The translations under genes were made by a program, and so were the position numbers. DNA of 41,682 bases from Bacteroidales bacterium (lineage in GTDB: Bacteria; Bacteroidota; Bacteroidia; Bacteroidales; UBA932). The DNA is taken from positions 1 to 41,682 of the forward strand of contig JAEESO010000021.1 of assembly GCA_016286385.1 (NCBI GenBank), written 5' to 3'. A model generated the notes under the pieces. The model searched no databases and had not been told where the DNA came from. It saw nothing but the letters and a program-made list of their open reading frames with translations. Positions 32,133 through 40,504 of this stretch are shown here, one piece after another; position 1 is the stretch's first letter; the number at the start of each line of letters is the position of its first letter.

Positions 32133-35100
32133 TATTCTTGGGGTTTTGATTGTCGTGCATACTCCTGAGGGAGCATTCCATATATGGATTTGAAACATTT
32201 GGCAAAATAGGAAGGGGAGTTGAAGCCCACGGCATAACATACTTCATAGGACTTTACGTTTCCCTTTGCCAGTAATTCGGCGGCCACCGTAAGCCTCCTC
32301 ATCTTGATAAAATCATTTGGTGTAGTGCCAAGCAGGGCCCTGACTTTCCTGTTAAGTGTACTGTGGCTGACAAATAGGATTTCTTCCAGGTTCTTTGCCT
32401 GGAACTGTGAGTCATCAAGATTCTCGCGTACGGCTTTTTCCAGCTTTTTCAGGAACTCTTCATCCTGGTTTGGCAGATTGTATTTTGAGATGTCCATTCC
32501 GGCCTCCGGCATCAAATAGTCTGCTCTGAGTTGTGACCGTTTTTCAAAGATGCCTTTTATGCATGCCTCCAGATAATCCATGCTGAAGGGCTTTTCAATA
32601 TACAGGAGCGCTCCGTTTTCAATGCATCGTATCTTTGTGTCTACAGATGAGATGGCCGACAGTACAATAATGGGAATATGTGACAGGCTGAAGTTGCCGC
32701 TCACTTTCTTGCACAGTTCAACTCCGCTTATACCATGCAAGGCCACGTCGGTTATTATCATGTCAACTTTCTTCTGCTCAAGTACCTGGAGGGCAATCTC
32801 TGCTGACGGGACACCCACTACGCTGTAATGCTCGCTCAATTTGCTGTTCAGGTAAGAAAGGAGCGACGCGTTGTCTTCTACAAGAAGGATAACATGACGG
32901 TGGGCTTCCTTTGAAACCCCGGATGTCTGCACGGAATTGTCCGGCTCGGCCACCTGTTCTTCCTTTCGGGGAAGGGTGATGACGAATTCGGTTACAGGAG
33001 CATCTTCGTTCAAAGTGAGACTGCCGTTATGCAACTTTGCAAGGCTCTGTGCAAACGAAAGGCCTATCCCAAAACTCTGGCCGTATGGCTGATGTTCGGA
33101 ACTGTACTGGACAAAAGGCTCAAAAATCACTTTCCTCCTTTCCGGCGGAATCAGGGCACCGTCATTTCTTACCCGCACAACTACTGAATCGGCATAGCCC
33201 TCAACAGCCACTTCTACTTTAGATTCGGCAAACTTCACGGCATTGTGAATAAGGTTTGACAACATCTTGGAAACGGCGTTCTTGTCGGCTTCAATGATAA
33301 TCTTTTCCTGCGAGAAAGATTGTACCAGAGAGAGGTTCTTGTCGCGGACAGTATCTGAAAAATTGAAGCAGAGGAAGCGGGCCAGTTCAACAATATCAAA
33401 GCGTGTGGGGGAAAGAACATATCCGTGTTCTTCAACCCTTACGTAATCCAGCAGTTCCCGGACAAGTTGATCAAGGCTGTCTGCGGAGTTGCTTATTATT
33501 GTGGCTTCTTCTTTCAGAGACGGGTCAAGTTTGTCCGATGCCATCATCTTGTTGATGGGGGTATGTATCAGGGTGAGGGGGGTCTTGATTTCGTGGATGA
33601 CGTTAGTGAAGAAGGTCATCTTATCCTTGAGCATTGCACGGTTTTGTCTGTCCACAAACGCGTCCATGCGTTTTCGCTCGTTTTCTTTCCTTATCCGGAG
33701 TATGATTGCTATTACACCGCTAATCAGCAGGAGGAGAGTTATCACTTCCAGCATTATTCCAGGGAAAGACGCCAGGAAATATGGTCTCACAATGACTGTG
33801 ACATCTTTATGTCCGGGGCGCTCAGTTCCGTCAAGCCCAACGGTTTTTATTTTAAGAGTATAAGTGCCACGCGGGACATTGTACCACATTATTGTTCTGC
33901 CGTTGGTGGCATCAGTCCAGACCTCATCATATCCGTCAAGGCGGCACAGTATTCTGGTAGATGCAGGGAACGGTGCCGTTGGAGAGGCGAATGAGAAACC
34001 AAATGTGTTTTCACTTGGCCCAAGAGAGATCTTGTCCACCACATCGGGATTCTCTTTGCAAACGGAATGCTCTCCCGGACGAACGGTTTCGCCAAGCAGA
34101 ACCATTTCTGATATGACAACATTGCCAGGCAGAACCCCGTCACGAAAGCTGTCCGAGCGGAAACGTATAAAACCGTTGGCGCTTCCAAACACCATGGATC
34201 CGTCGGAAAGTTTCAGGGCGCTTTTGGTAAAGTCATTGTCCAGCAGACCGTCTTCTACGGTAAAAGTCCTGGCCCAGTAGTTGTCCGGATTCAGCATCAT
34301 AAGGCCTTTGTCGGAAGATATCCAGAGAACTCCGGACTTGTCTGGAATGGCGCGTCTGAGAAGGTCGCTCGGCATTGACGGGAGTTTGGCGCGATTGAAT
34401 TCTTCAAATCCGCCACTCTCCTTCACATGGCGGAAACAACCGGAAGTGAAGCCAATCACCCATGCCTGCCCTCTTGAGTCCATTGTCACAGATGAGACCA
34501 TTCCGGGTATCACGCTCCCGGTCTGCGGGCAGAAATGATCCGTGATAACATCCTTGGAGGGATCAAAAGTGTAAACGCCGTCAAAGTATGTTGCAATCCA
34601 CATTGTCCCCTTGGAATCTTCGGCCATGCTCTCCACTATGAAATTGGACAGTGACTCAACAGGGATGAACGAATCTGAGGCGGAATGGTACCGTGAAACG
34701 CCAAGCGAGTAGCAGGCATATACCTGCCCGTCATTTGACTTATAGAAGGAAACCAGTCGTTGGTCTCCGGTTTTTTTGCCGGAATAATCCTTGATCCTGA
34801 ATGTGCGCGGATCAAGTCTAATTACTCCCTTTTGCGTTCCCAGCCATACATAGCCATCTGCGGCACATACGCCAGTAATATCAATGGGCATTTCCGGGTT
34901 CTTGTCCCACCAGGACTCAAGAACTCCTCCGTCAAGCATCAGCAGTCCTTGTTTTTCTGTTGATATCCAGAGTCTGCCTTTTTCGTCTTCTGAGAAGCCT
35001 GTAACAATGCTTCCGCTCAGAGAGACGCCTTTGTTTGTCTGATAATAACGGCTGAAATTGTTGCTGAAGGTTGATGCGTGGTTGACTCCTTCGTATAGAG

Positions 35101-36070
35101 TTCCAACCCAGAGGCCTCCCCATTTGTCGGGAATGGCGTCGGTTACATAACTGCTGGACAGGGAAAAAGGATTGGAGGACTCATACTGCATAAGGCTTGT
35201 GGCCCCGCTTGCCGGGTCGCATCTAAGCAGACCGCAGGTGGTTGACATCCAAAGAGTCCCGGAAGCATCAGCCGTAAGGGCTGTTGGACGGTGCTCTTCG
35301 GGTTGAGTCCAAAGCGTGCGGATTGTAGATGTCCTCAGGTTCAGTTCCGACAGCCCGGACCGGTTGCCGGCGACGTAGAGTATTTCGTCAGAGCTAGGTG
35401 ATACAGTAAGACCCTCTATGTCATCCCCGGAGTAAACAGAGCTGCCTTCAACCGGACGCAGAGAAGTGGCGTTTTCATCGGCATAATAGATATTATCATA
35501 CAGGACCGCCAGGTACATTCCGTCAAGACGGTCAATGGCAATTCTGAAAATATTGGTCACCGGAGCTCTGTCGGGACTTGCCATCGGATGCTTTCTGAGT
35601 ACTCTTTCTGAGGGATTCCAGGAGAAGAGGCCTTTGTCTCTGCTGGAAATCCACATCACGCCCTTGGAATTACAGGCAATTGCAAAAATTCTGTCATCAA
35701 TGCTTCCTGCCATGGGGTCCAGCTGTGACAGGGTGCAGAAGCTGTCATTGTCATAACTGTAGATGACAACTCCGTGGTCTGTGCCAATCCAGAGATTTCC
35801 TTCGCGGTCTTCCTGCATTACATTGATGAAATCGGACGGTGAGCCGAAATCATTTCTGTCATATACCGTGATCCTTTTCCCGTCATATCTGTTCAGGCCC
35901 TTGTGCGTTCCAATCCATACAAACCCTCGTGAGTCCTTGTACAGTTTGCGTACGGCATTGTTGGACAGTGTGCTGTTGTTGCTGTCCATATGGGAAAACT
36001 GATATTCTCCGCCGTATAATGGGGCGGACAGTATCAGCAACAAGGGTATGAGCAGTGAGCGAAGTGTCAT
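32132..36070 (-). CDS. Hybrid two-component system regulator (HTCS) of the PUL
   Basis: A 1312-residue one-protein signalling system spanning the inner membrane. A signal peptide precedes two predicted periplasmic propellers built from Reg_prop blades (WIGTHKGLNRYDG, WIGTDHGVVIY and about a dozen more), followed by a Y_Y_Y domain (about 690-770). One membrane helix lies near 775-800. HisKA has H826 in HEIKTPL, then an HATPase domain (LSNLIHNAVKF, FGIGLSFAQSLA) with NDG in place of the usual DNG. The receiver holds D1108 (IITDVAL) and a late lysine (EKPF). The C terminus is an AraC-type helix-turn-helix. All catalytic residues needed for signalling are present. Confidence 0.95.
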   Translation of the reverse strand: MTLRSLLIPLLLILSAPLYGGEYQFSHMDSNNSTLSNNAVRKLYKDSRGFVWIGTHKGLNRYDGKRITVYDRNDFGSPSDFINVMQEDREGNLWIGTDHGVVIYSYDNDSFCTLSQLDPMAGSIDDRIFAIACNSKGVMWISSRDKGLFSWNPSERVLRKHPMASPDRAPVTNIFRIAIDRLDGMYLAVLYDNIYYADENATSLRPVEGSSVYSGDDIEGLTVSPSSDEILYVAGNRSGLSELNLRTSTIRTLWTQPEEHRPTALTADASGTLWMSTTCGLLRCDPASGATSLMQYESSNPFSLSSSYVTDAIPDKWGGLWVGTLYEGVNHASTFSNNFSRYYQTNKGVSLSGSIVTGFSEDEKGRLWISTEKQGLLMLDGGVLESWWDKNPEMPIDITGVCAADGYVWLGTQKGVIRLDPRTFRIKDYSGKKTGDQRLVSFYKSNDGQVYACYSLGVSRYHSASDSFIPVESLSNFIVESMAEDSKGTMWIATYFDGVYTFDPSKDVITDHFCPQTGSVIPGMVSSVTMDSRGQAWVIGFTSGCFRHVKESGGFEEFNRAKLPSMPSDLLRRAIPDKSGVLWISSDKGLMMLNPDNYWARTFTVEDGLLDNDFTKSALKLSDGSMVFGSANGFIRFRSDSFRDGVLPGNVVISEMVLLGETVRPGEHSVCKENPDVVDKISLGPSENTFGFSFASPTAPFPASTRILCRLDGYDEVWTDATNGRTIMWYNVPRGTYTLKIKTVGLDGTERPGHKDVTVIVRPYFLASFPGIMLEVITLLLLISGVIAIILRIRKENERKRMDAFVDRQNRAMLKDKMTFFTNVIHEIKTPLTLIHTPINKMMASDKLDPSLKEEATIISNSADSLDQLVRELLDYVRVEEHGYVLSPTRFDIVELARFLCFNFSDTVRDKNLSLVQSFSQEKIIIEADKNAVSKMLSNLIHNAVKFAESKVEVAVEGYADSVVVRVRNDGALIPPERRKVIFEPFVQYSSEHQPYGQSFGIGLSFAQSLAKLHNGSLTLNEDAPVTEFVITLPRKEEQVAEPDNSVQTSGVSKEAHRHVILLVEDNASLLSYLNSKLSEHYSVVGVPSAEIALQVLEQKKVDMIITDVALHGISGVELCKKVSGNFSLSHIPIIVLSAISSVDTKIRCIENGALLYIEKPFSMDYLEACIKGIFEKRSQLRADYLMPEAGMDISKYNLPNQDEEFLKKLEKAVRENLDDSQFQAKNLEEILFVSHSTLNRKVRALLGTTPNDFIKMRRLTVAAELLAKGNVKSYEVCYAVGFNSPSYFAKCFKSIYGMLPQEYARQSKPQE

Positions 36071-37173
36071 TGGGCAAAGAATCTGAATTGTGTCGTGGAC
36101 GTGAAGCTCTCTCCAGGGCGAAGCAGTGTTCCGGGGAAGCGCTCCTGATGGGGAGAATCAGCAGCATGAATTGTCTCCAGAAGCATTCCGGCAAATTTGT
36201 CAATGGGACCGGTCTTGCCCATCATGGATCCGTTGAATCCGCGCCCGGTGTACGTGAGAAGGCAAGGCTCCGTTGTCCTTACCTCAACTCCACGTCCGCT
36301 CACGGGGTCGTACAGGACGGCGGCCTTTTTTAACGTCCCGTCCCAGTCACGGATGATCCAGCAGGCAGACATGCCATGCATAAGCGCAAGATGTGGATCC
36401 GGCATGTCTATCCTGTAATCTACCCTGTGGGGAGTACGGAAGTCAAAGGGCGTTCCCTCTACGCTGACTACGGAGTCCGGGCAATAGCGGCTGTTGTTGC
36501 GGATGCAGCTGTCGGCCTCCACTTCCAGCACTTGTTCCATGACATAACAACTGCTTCCTCTCATATTGAAGTAGCTGTGGTTGGACAGGTTGACAAATGT
36601 TGGCTTGTCTGTTGTGGCCTCGTACTCTACAATGCAGACGTTGTCACCGGTGAGAGTGAAGCTGACACAGATATTGCAGTTTCCGGGGAAGCCGCCTTCT
36701 CCGTCAGGGCTTGTCCTGGTAAACCTGACACAACTGTCAGAGACAGCCTTGCCGTCCCACACAAAGCGGTCAATTCCATTGACCCCGCTGTGACACTGTA
36801 CGGGAACTCCGTCCAGGGTCTCATTGGTTTCAAGTTGATAATCCACCCCGTCAATTGTGACGGTGGGGCCCTCGATACGGTTTGCGTAACGCCCTATTGT
36901 GCAGCCCATGAAACGGTCTGCATTCTCAAAGGTGCCAATATCCACGGGGCCCACAATCACGTCACCCATCAAACCGTTGCGGTCCGGCACCCGGATGGAA
37001 ACTATCCGGGCACCGTAGTCGCACAGAGACATGCTTGCTCCTGAAGAATTGCTGATTGTGAAAAGATGTGTCTGCTGTCCGTCACTCAACTGACCAAAGC
37101 CTTCTACGCGAACGTCCGGCCCGCGCATACATGATGCTGTCAGCATAAATATGACAAGCAGACAGTTCTTCAT
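36067..37173 (-). CDS. galM: Aldose 1-epimerase lipoprotein (GalM-like)
   Basis: Interconverts alpha and beta anomers of hexoses such as galactose. The start at 37173 (368 residues) gives a lipoprotein signal (LTASC, C15) and an ATGA overlap with the upstream TPR gene; a start at 37203 is less likely. Family motifs are present: GQLSDGQQTHLFTISNSSG, CTIGRYANRI, HSGVNGIDRFVWD, and NLSNHSYFNM with its catalytic histidine. The late GRGFNGSMMGK and FAGMLLETI are also typical. Export suggests it works on sugars released outside the cytoplasm by the PUL enzymes. It overlaps the HTCS start by 4 bp. Confidence 0.9.
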   Translation of the reverse strand: MKNCLLVIFMLTASCMRGPDVRVEGFGQLSDGQQTHLFTISNSSGASMSLCDYGARIVSIRVPDRNGLMGDVIVGPVDIGTFENADRFMGCTIGRYANRIEGPTVTIDGVDYQLETNETLDGVPVQCHSGVNGIDRFVWDGKAVSDSCVRFTRTSPDGEGGFPGNCNICVSFTLTGDNVCIVEYEATTDKPTFVNLSNHSYFNMRGSSCYVMEQVLEVEADSCIRNNSRYCPDSVVSVEGTPFDFRTPHRVDYRIDMPDPHLALMHGMSACWIIRDWDGTLKKAAVLYDPVSGRGVEVRTTEPCLLTYTGRGFNGSMMGKTGPIDKFAGMLLETIHAADSPHQERFPGTLLRPGESFTSTTQFRFFAQ

Positions 37174-40100
37174 TTCAAGATACCAAGATAGTAATTTGCC
37201 CACAAATTATCGTTACGTTCGGCCAAAGATTTTTTGAAACAACGCTTAGCTTTTCCGTTCCTTCCAAGGGCTTTCCAGCCAAGGCCCTGCTCATACCAGG
37301 CGGCAGAATTCACATCCTGCTCATAGGGCCCTCTGTCAAAGCTCTCAAAAAAGCGCTGGACATAATCCGTAACAGAAGCTTTGCCATGTGAGACCATTTC
37401 CCTGTACAGTCCCTTTACCTTGGCTTTGCTGTCAAGTTTCTTCATGGAAAGGGCCTTCTCATAGTTATAGACCGCATCCTTGGGCTTTATCTCCACGCCT
37501 GCAGACATCTCATAGTACTGCCTTGCCATCTGGGCATTGCCAACCTTCTCATAGGCAAGCCCAATGTTGTACCAGACCTGGGCGTCGCGGGGGCTGTATT
37601 CAAGATGTGCATAACCGTGATTCTCCGGATACTCGTCACTCATGAGCATAAAGTGAAGGGCCTTCTGGTTGTCTCCGTCCTTCCAGGCCTTGAAGCCGGA
37701 AAGCAGGCAGGCATCTACATAAATGTCGTGAAGGTCTTCAATGTGCTCCCTCCTGCTGTAGAAACGGGACAGAAGCGGTTCAAGCACCTGCTCATACTCT
37801 CCATGGAGGATTCTCTGACGAATGGCCCTGGTCTCGGAATCGTAACGCTTCTGGTACAGGTCCCTGCGGGATGCAAAGAGTTGGTAACGCTGTTCCAGAG
37901 GTGCATTTGCAAGTTCCATCACCTCGTCGCACTCGGTGAGGAAGATGGCGTTTCCGTCCTTATCGGCCTCAATTGCCTTCAGGTAGTATTCTATAGACTT
38001 TGAAAGGTCTTCCTTGCAGAACCTGTATCCCCAGGCAATGTTCCTGAGGGCCATTGCAAATCCCGGGTCTGCCTCAACGGCCTTTTCCCAGCAGGCCATC
38101 GCCTCTTCAGGCTGCTTCTGGTAAAGGAGGCTGCCAAGGTAGCACCAGCTGTTTGCCGACGAAGGAAGGTACTCGAGGGCTGTCCTCAGGACGGGGATGG
38201 TTTCCAGACGGAACATGAACACCCTGTCGGGGTTAAGGCTCTCTGCCTTAGTGAACCATTCGCGCGCGGCCTGGGAATCACCGTCAAGGTGCGCAAGCCA
38301 GCCAAGGTAATACTCGGCAGTCGGATAAGCGCCATGCTTCTCGCTCTCAAGGAGAACATTGCGGCAGTCATCCTCAAAACCGTTGTTCAGGTATTCCACG
38401 GCAAGGTCCATCATGCTTTCTGGCCTGTGCTGGAGTATTCCGTCCAGATCCTTCACAGACAGGCTGCCCATCTTCACAAGTTCGCTGCAGGCATAGTAGT
38501 CCAGAGGATGGAGTTCCTGCACGCTTCTTGCCATCAGGATGGCATCGGCCTTGCGGCCTTCCTTCCTCAGGAGGGTGGCATACAGATTCCTGGCGTCAAT
38601 ATTCATCCCGTTGTAGCGGACAGCCATATCGGCCTCATGCAGCGCCTTTTCCCGGTTCCCCTGGATGGAGGAAATCCTTGCCAGCTGCAGGTAGGAGGCC
38701 GATGCATACTCGTAATCCCAGGCCGCACGGTACAGGGTATCAATGGCGTCGGCATACTTTCCCTGGGCTTTGAGGACAAGGCCAAGGTTGTACATGGCCT
38801 CACCGTCGGCCACCCTGGTATAATTGGCGGTCTGCCTTTCCAGTGCCTTCCTCAGGTACTTTGCCGCAAGTTCGTACTCTCCGTTCTTGCGGTGGAAAAT
38901 GCCCATCTGGGTGTTGGAACGCACGTCGCCGGGATCACGCCTCAGCACCTCCAGGAAATAGTCGTTGGGGTTGACGTGTGCCTGGTGGAACTGAAGGTTG
39001 CGCATGCCTATGTAGTAGAGTTCCTCCTGGTTCTTTACGCTTGAGGGCACGGGGTTCACCGGCTTCAGGCCTTCGGGAACAGGCTTTGTAAGGTCATGCA
39101 CATAGGGATGATAGCTGATAAGTTCCTCTCCTTCAGAAGAGAGCAGTGTCATCGTAACCCCGGAAGGGTCCTCAAGTTCTGAGGGATCTGTAATGAAGTC
39201 ATCCCTATAGGGTTTGTCCGGAGCAATGGAAACCTTCTTTTCATACAGCAGCTTTCCGTCATGCGTAACGCGCACCACGGCGTCGTTTCTCACGGAGGTC
39301 ACATTGGCTGCAAGGTGGACTTTCCCTTCGGGGCCCAGGTCCATGTTTACGGTTGCCTCCCTGTTTCCGCGGTTTACGTTCTCAAGGTCACGTATTCCAT
39401 ACCACCATGCGGTAAACTCCTTGGTCTCCCCGGGATTGATCCAGCAATAATCCGGCTGGTTGTCGGAGTAGGCCGATGTCATCAGCTCCACGTAGGGGCC
39501 GTCCTCGTCGGTAAGGGTGACGCAGTCCCAGGCATGGCCATAGTTCAGATGGCCCCAGGTCCAGAATTTTCCACCCTTGTTGATGTTGTGGTCTCCCACA
39601 AGCATGGTTCCGGCCTTCACTCCATGGTCATAACCTCCCACAAAATCGTCCTGCAGGTCGCAGATGAAAACGGAGTCTCCGGTAAGGGAAGGAAGGTTCT
39701 TCCACCAGCTTACATCCCGGCCGATAAAATCAGGATTACCCTTGTATGGTTCCTGAGGCACCGGCCAGTGAATAAAGCTGGATTTGTGGTGGAACATTCC
39801 AAACTCTGTGTTTTCCGGGAAGATAATCTGGTAGTTCTCGTTGGCATGGGTTGCCACGTTGTTCCAGTGGAGCATGGAGTTGCGGTCGGCCGTAGTGTTG
39901 AAGAACCGGCCCGTCACCTGGATGTAAGACTTGTCCGGGAAAAGGGTGAGGCCCACTTCCCAGCTCATGCCGTGACGGTTTTCAACTTCTCCCACCCAGA
40001 TGGTCTTGGAGCCGTCGCTGTTGTGGGAAAGACGGTAATCCACCGGATACTGGCTGGTTGCCCTGTGGTGATGGAAGGCATTCCACTCCACACCTCCGCT

Positions 40101-40496
40101 TATCCATGCGCCAAGCATGCCCACATTTGCGGGCTTTATCACGTGCTGGCGGTAGAAGATCTCATAGCCATTGGTCTTGTCCGTGGCATAGAAAAGCCTG
40201 CCGCCAAGGTCTGGCAGGACGCAAACCTTAAGGTAGTCGTTCTCCAGGTAAAGGGCGCGGTGGACAGAATCCACTTTCTCTATAGTGGGGTTGTCGTTCA
40301 TCGCGTAGGGATACACGGAACGCTTTGCCCTCTGATATGCAAAGTCTCTTTCAAATAGCGGCGCCTTCTCCGGGGGATTGACCCGGTATGTGGGCAGTTC
40401 TATGGTTCCTTCCCACACTTTTACTGGGCCGCTTTTGGCAGAGATGTGGCCGCCGCAAAGCATAGCTGCGGCCACAATAACCAAAAGCTTTCGCAT
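37170..40496 (-). CDS. DUF5107 domain and tetratricopeptide repeat protein
   Basis: A 1108-residue exported protein with a signal peptide (about 1-22). Residues about 25-480 match the DUF5107 pattern, a galactose-mutarotase-like beta-supersandwich (YLKVCVLPDLGGRLFYATDK, SGGVEWNAFHHHR, FWTWGHLNYGHAWD). From about 495 to the end there is an alpha-solenoid of many TPR units (for example NTQMGIFHRKNGEYELAAKYLRKAL). Such proteins recur in PULs and may be glycosidases or glycan-binding scaffolds; conserved acidic and histidine residues in the first part (GGVEWN, HHH) could be catalytic, but this is not proven. It is 8 bp after the beta-helix gene and overlaps galM by 4 bp. Confidence 0.75.
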   Translation of the reverse strand: MRKLLVIVAAAMLCGGHISAKSGPVKVWEGTIELPTYRVNPPEKAPLFERDFAYQRAKRSVYPYAMNDNPTIEKVDSVHRALYLENDYLKVCVLPDLGGRLFYATDKTNGYEIFYRQHVIKPANVGMLGAWISGGVEWNAFHHHRATSQYPVDYRLSHNSDGSKTIWVGEVENRHGMSWEVGLTLFPDKSYIQVTGRFFNTTADRNSMLHWNNVATHANENYQIIFPENTEFGMFHHKSSFIHWPVPQEPYKGNPDFIGRDVSWWKNLPSLTGDSVFICDLQDDFVGGYDHGVKAGTMLVGDHNINKGGKFWTWGHLNYGHAWDCVTLTDEDGPYVELMTSAYSDNQPDYCWINPGETKEFTAWWYGIRDLENVNRGNREATVNMDLGPEGKVHLAANVTSVRNDAVVRVTHDGKLLYEKKVSIAPDKPYRDDFITDPSELEDPSGVTMTLLSSEGEELISYHPYVHDLTKPVPEGLKPVNPVPSSVKNQEELYYIGMRNLQFHQAHVNPNDYFLEVLRRDPGDVRSNTQMGIFHRKNGEYELAAKYLRKALERQTANYTRVADGEAMYNLGLVLKAQGKYADAIDTLYRAAWDYEYASASYLQLARISSIQGNREKALHEADMAVRYNGMNIDARNLYATLLRKEGRKADAILMARSVQELHPLDYYACSELVKMGSLSVKDLDGILQHRPESMMDLAVEYLNNGFEDDCRNVLLESEKHGAYPTAEYYLGWLAHLDGDSQAAREWFTKAESLNPDRVFMFRLETIPVLRTALEYLPSSANSWCYLGSLLYQKQPEEAMACWEKAVEADPGFAMALRNIAWGYRFCKEDLSKSIEYYLKAIEADKDGNAIFLTECDEVMELANAPLEQRYQLFASRRDLYQKRYDSETRAIRQRILHGEYEQVLEPLLSRFYSRREHIEDLHDIYVDACLLSGFKAWKDGDNQKALHFMLMSDEYPENHGYAHLEYSPRDAQVWYNIGLAYEKVGNAQMARQYYEMSAGVEIKPKDAVYNYEKALSMKKLDSKAKVKGLYREMVSHGKASVTDYVQRFFESFDRGPYEQDVNSAAWYEQGLGWKALGRNGKAKRCFKKSLAERNDNLWANYYLGILK

Positions 40497-40504
40497 TTTA
40501 TTCC

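Noticed and set aside
32133..32240. Extension of the GLUG lipoprotein upstream to 32240
   Set aside because: It lies within the HTCS coding region; the lipoprotein signal starts exactly at 32132, coupled to the HTCS stop.
39261..40358. A 365-residue open frame on the plus strand opposite the DUF5107-TPR gene
   Set aside because: It is antisense to a well-supported gene and has no recognisable domain; long shadows are expected in GC-rich coding DNA.
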